DNA of 64,000 nucleotides from CAVSJA01 sp963728145 (GTDB lineage Bacteria; Bacteroidota; Bacteroidia; Chitinophagales; Chitinophagaceae), in the NCBI GenBank assembly GCA_963728145.1, contig CAVSJA010000006.1:806001-870000 (forward strand). Direction: 5' to 3'. The notes under the pieces are model-generated. The model searched no databases. It worked only from the letters and a program-made list of their open reading frames with translations, and was not told where the DNA came from. This document shows, piece by piece, positions 61,612 through 64,000 of the stretch; within the stretch, counting starts at the first letter, position 1, and every line of letters starts with the position of its first letter. Position numbers and translations under genes: made by a program.

Positions 61612-64000
61612 TCAATTTACTGAATTAAGCTTATTATCTAATGTTACGCTTACTCTAACTGTAGTGCCGTTACCTGGTTTGCTGATCAATTCATAGTTCC
61701 CATTCATCATTGCAGTTCTTTCATTCATTCCCAACAGTCCCAGTGTCCGTTTGGTTTTAATTGATTCAACATCAAATCCTTTGCCATTATCAGTTATATT
61801 GAGAATTAGCTTATTATTTTTTATGTCAAGATTTACTTTTACCTCGTCAGCACCCGAGTGCCTTGCAACATTCGTCAAAGATTCCTGATAGATCCTGAAA
61901 AATCCAATCCCTATTTCTGAGGGTAGCTCTAACCCATCTTCATTGCCAGGTCCCTTGAAATCGACCATTATACCAGTTCTTTTTTGAAATTCGCCGCTTT
62001 GCCATTCAAGGGCTGCTACCAATCCAAGATCGTCGAGCATACTTGGCCGAAGTTCCGAGGCAAGTCTCCTTACAGTTTGTACCGTTCCATCAAGTAGATG
62101 AAGAATGTTTCCAATCTTTTGCTTATAGATCTGGTCTGTACTGTCTGTTTTTTTATTCAACCAGGAAACGTCCATCTTTAAAACGGTCAGTTGCTGTCCT
62201 AACTCATCATGTATTTCTCTCGCAATATTCAATCGTTCATTTTCTCTAACTCTTTGAAGGTGGGCAGATAGTTCGCGAAGTTGTTCTGAGCTTCGTTTGA
62301 TTTCGTTCTCCGCTTTTACTTTATCTGTAACATCAATTGCAAGGATTAGTCTCGCAGGCACATTGTTATATATGATATCATGAGAATTTACCTCAACATC
62401 AATGAGACTACGATCTTTTTTGATATGCTTCCAAATTCCCGTTCTTCGAATGCCTTTATAATGTGTCCGCGCTGAATCGATCAATCTTTCAAATTCATCA
62501 GCCGGGCGCAAATCAAAGACCGTCATCGTCAGGAATTCCTCCTTCGAAAACCCGTAGTGAGCGATCGCTGCATCATTGACATCAAGGATCCGATACGTTG
62601 CGATTTCGTATACCCACATCGGTAATGGACTATTACTGAACAGGAGCCGGTATTTTTCTTCGCTTTCACGCAAATTCTGTTCAGCTATTTTTCTTTCAGT
62701 TGTATCTCTTGTTACACCCAGGAAGGCTATGATCTCACTATTCGCATTCTTTAGTGGAACGCCATAGGTTTCTACCCAGCGCTCGGTTCCTTGCAATCCA
62801 TGAATTTTGTATTCGAGATTTCCATGCTTATCCTCAAAAACATTTTTCACAAGCTTTTGGAATTTCTTTCGGAAGTCCGCATCTATAAGCTGTGCATAGG
62901 GACGACCAATGACCTGCTCCGGACTTTCCGCCTCAATCATTTTCATTCCGGCTGGATTGACCTCAAGCGTCATGCCTTCGCGGTCCAGTAGTTTAATGCA
63001 TTCGGGTTCTGTTTCTACGATGGTACGTAACCGTTTTTCTGATTCCGCCAGGGAGCGTTCGGATTTTTTTCTTTCACTGATATCTATTCCTGTACCGATC
63101 AGGCAGGGTTGCCCCTGGTAAATTAAAGAAGTAACGGTAAAATAGAATGGGATTTTTTTCTTTTCACGGTTTATAAAATCGACCTCCCATTCGCTGGTAT
63201 CCTGCGAAAAAGCTACTGTGATATAATTTTGAATTCTTTGCTTCTCAGCGTTATCAAAAAAATCAAACCATTGCATTTGACCTATCTCTTCCGCTGAATA
63301 TCCTGAAATGAACTCAAATTGTTTGTTCCATCTCAGGAATTTCCCGGAACTATCAAGGAAGTAAAATATTCCCGGAAGGCTATCAATTATTTTATTGGAC
63401 CACTCTCTTTGCTGAATAATGAGCTCTTCATTCTTCTTCCGTTCAGTAATATCCCGGCTGATCCCAACAATTCCGATCGTCTGGTTGTTCTTGTCCAATA
63501 AAGGGACTTTTGTGGTGAGAAGCCAGCGCTCCTTCAAATTTTGTGTAAAGACTCTTTCTTCACGGTTAGCAATCTGTTTTCCAGTTTGCAATATCTTTTC
63601 ATCATCATAAGAGTAATTCTTTGCTAGCTTCGGGTCAAAATATTCCTCCACTGACTTACCAATTGTCTCCTCTTCAGAATCCGCGCCCATCAGATCAACC
63701 ATAGCTTTATTATTGATCAGGTATTTTTTTTCCAGGTCCTTTACATATATAAAATCCGGGTGATTATCGATCAAAGTCCGGAGCAGGTTTTTTTCGTTCG
63801 ATAATTCTTCTTGTGCAGTGATCAATTTCTGTTCAGATTCCTTTCTTTCCGTTACATCCCTGAAATAAACAGATAATCCTTTTGGCGAAGGGTACAAATG
63901 CGCTTCATACCAATATTGAAAAATATCAGAATATGCTTCCAGGTGACCATATTCCTGGTCACGCATTGCTTTATGACAGGCTCTATAGAAAACGTTGCCG
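61612..64000 (-). CDS. multi-PAS HisKA_3 sensor kinase (5' end beyond window)
   Basis: At least 795 residues; the frame is open to the right edge, and the residues before Met 63966 (NVFYRACHKA) continue a PAS domain, so the start is outside. Five PAS/PAC modules are visible, each closed by the RD-x-TERK-type motif (YFRDVTERK, ISRDITERK, TGIDISERK, VTRDTTERK, LAIDVTDK). HisKA_3 box ENERLNIAREIHDELGQQLTVLKMDV, then HATPase (RIYQESLTNVARHSGA, NITDNGKGFD, GLLGMNERTAMMNG). No membrane helix in the visible part; a cytoplasmic sensor of unknown signals. Operon with regulator C. Confidence 0.94.
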   Translation of the reverse strand, partial: GNVFYRACHKAMRDQEYGHLEAYSDIFQYWYEAHLYPSPKGLSVYFRDVTERKESEQKLITAQEELSNEKNLLRTLIDNHPDFIYVKDLEKKYLINNKAMVDLMGADSEEETIGKSVEEYFDPKLAKNYSYDDEKILQTGKQIANREERVFTQNLKERWLLTTKVPLLDKNNQTIGIVGISRDITERKKNEELIIQQREWSNKIIDSLPGIFYFLDSSGKFLRWNKQFEFISGYSAEEIGQMQWFDFFDNAEKQRIQNYITVAFSQDTSEWEVDFINREKKKIPFYFTVTSLIYQGQPCLIGTGIDISERKKSERSLAESEKRLRTIVETEPECIKLLDREGMTLEVNPAGMKMIEAESPEQVIGRPYAQLIDADFRKKFQKLVKNVFEDKHGNLEYKIHGLQGTERWVETYGVPLKNANSEIIAFLGVTRDTTERKIAEQNLRESEEKYRLLFSNSPLPMWVYEIATYRILDVNDAAIAHYGFSKEEFLTMTVFDLRPADEFERLIDSARTHYKGIRRTGIWKHIKKDRSLIDVEVNSHDIIYNNVPARLILAIDVTDKVKAENEIKRSSEQLRELSAHLQRVRENERLNIAREIHDELGQQLTVLKMDVSWLNKKTDSTDQIYKQKIGNILHLLDGTVQTVRRLASELRPSMLDDLGLVAALEWQSGEFQKRTGIMVDFKGPGNEDGLELPSEIGIGFFRIYQESLTNVARHSGADEVKVNLDIKNNKLILNITDNGKGFDVESIKTKRTLGLLGMNERTAMMNGNYELISKPGNGTTVRVSVTLDNKLNSVN

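Overview
The window is a stretch of a Bacteroidota chromosome, most like the Chitinophagaceae/Sphingobacteriales group. Lineage markers are a SusC/SusD pair, type IX secretion (T9SS) sorting domains of types A and B, a PorP/SprF protein, a eukaryote-type citrate synthase, a PII-insert Nif3 protein, DUF2795, and promoters of the TTG-N18-21-TAnnTTTG type. I found no rRNA, tRNA, CRISPR array, transposase or phage gene. Most genes are chromosomal housekeeping or surface/secretion genes.

Layout. 1-1.5 kb: 3'-truncated grpE and a GH16 glycanase lipoprotein. 1.9-11.9 kb: an uptake and surface module of susC, susD, a very large FG-GAP/ASPIC lipoprotein and a vanadium-haloperoxidase/PAP2-type lipoprotein. 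12-13.1 kb: an RlmI-like rRNA methyltransferase. 13.2-24.5 kb: a minus-strand T9SS block with a tiny sorting-domain protein, a peroxiredoxin, a PorP/SprF protein and two giant PKD-repeat adhesins in tandem. 24.6-27.3 kb: a lipocalin-like lipoprotein, an M32 carboxypeptidase and an exported DinB protein. 27.5-34.5 kb: Nif3, a C4 zinc-ribbon coiled-coil protein, a TPR protein, recN, DUF2059 and fabI. 34.6-42.1 kb: DUF2795, two LolD/MacB-type ATPases, cobalamin adenosyltransferase, gatC, trpS, deoxynucleoside kinase, a TonB-C-like protein, DUF922 and pckA. 42.4-48.8 kb: an aminopeptidase P, pssA, purS, rsmI, twin PepSY-like proteins and an M1 peptidase. 49.2-58.5 kb: a LuxR-type regulator, rsmG, a GT2 glycosyltransferase, tgt, an accessory insert, an LptF/LptG permease and citrate synthase. 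58.7-64 kb: a two-component signalling island.

Three properties cut across the window. First, at least nine single-base frameshifts break eight otherwise well-conserved genes (GH16, susC, susD, FG-GAP/ASPIC, aminopeptidase P, M1 peptidase twice, tgt, and a DUF6252-like lipoprotein). The density, and the hits in housekeeping genes, point to uncorrected long-read indels rather than decay; each gene is annotated here across its break. Second, intergenic gaps carry families of short tandem repeats (9-mer GGTTGACAA, 8-mer TTGATTGG, a TTTACGA family) that are usually followed by their own reverse complement, so each locus can fold into a long hairpin. The largest has 17 consecutive 9-bp units. Third, several unexplained dyad operators can be seen. 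The most striking is an 18-bp TGTAG-centred dyad placed 96-97 bp upstream of two different response-regulator genes, each with a -7-like box at the same offset.

Working picture: a heterotrophic, probably gliding, polymer-degrading bacterium. The SusCD/ASPIC/haloperoxidase module and the T9SS adhesins act at the cell surface, and the signalling island at the right edge (multi-PAS kinase, two NarL/LuxR regulators, a REC-only protein and a sensorless HisKA_3 kinase) is probably a cross-talking regulatory node.
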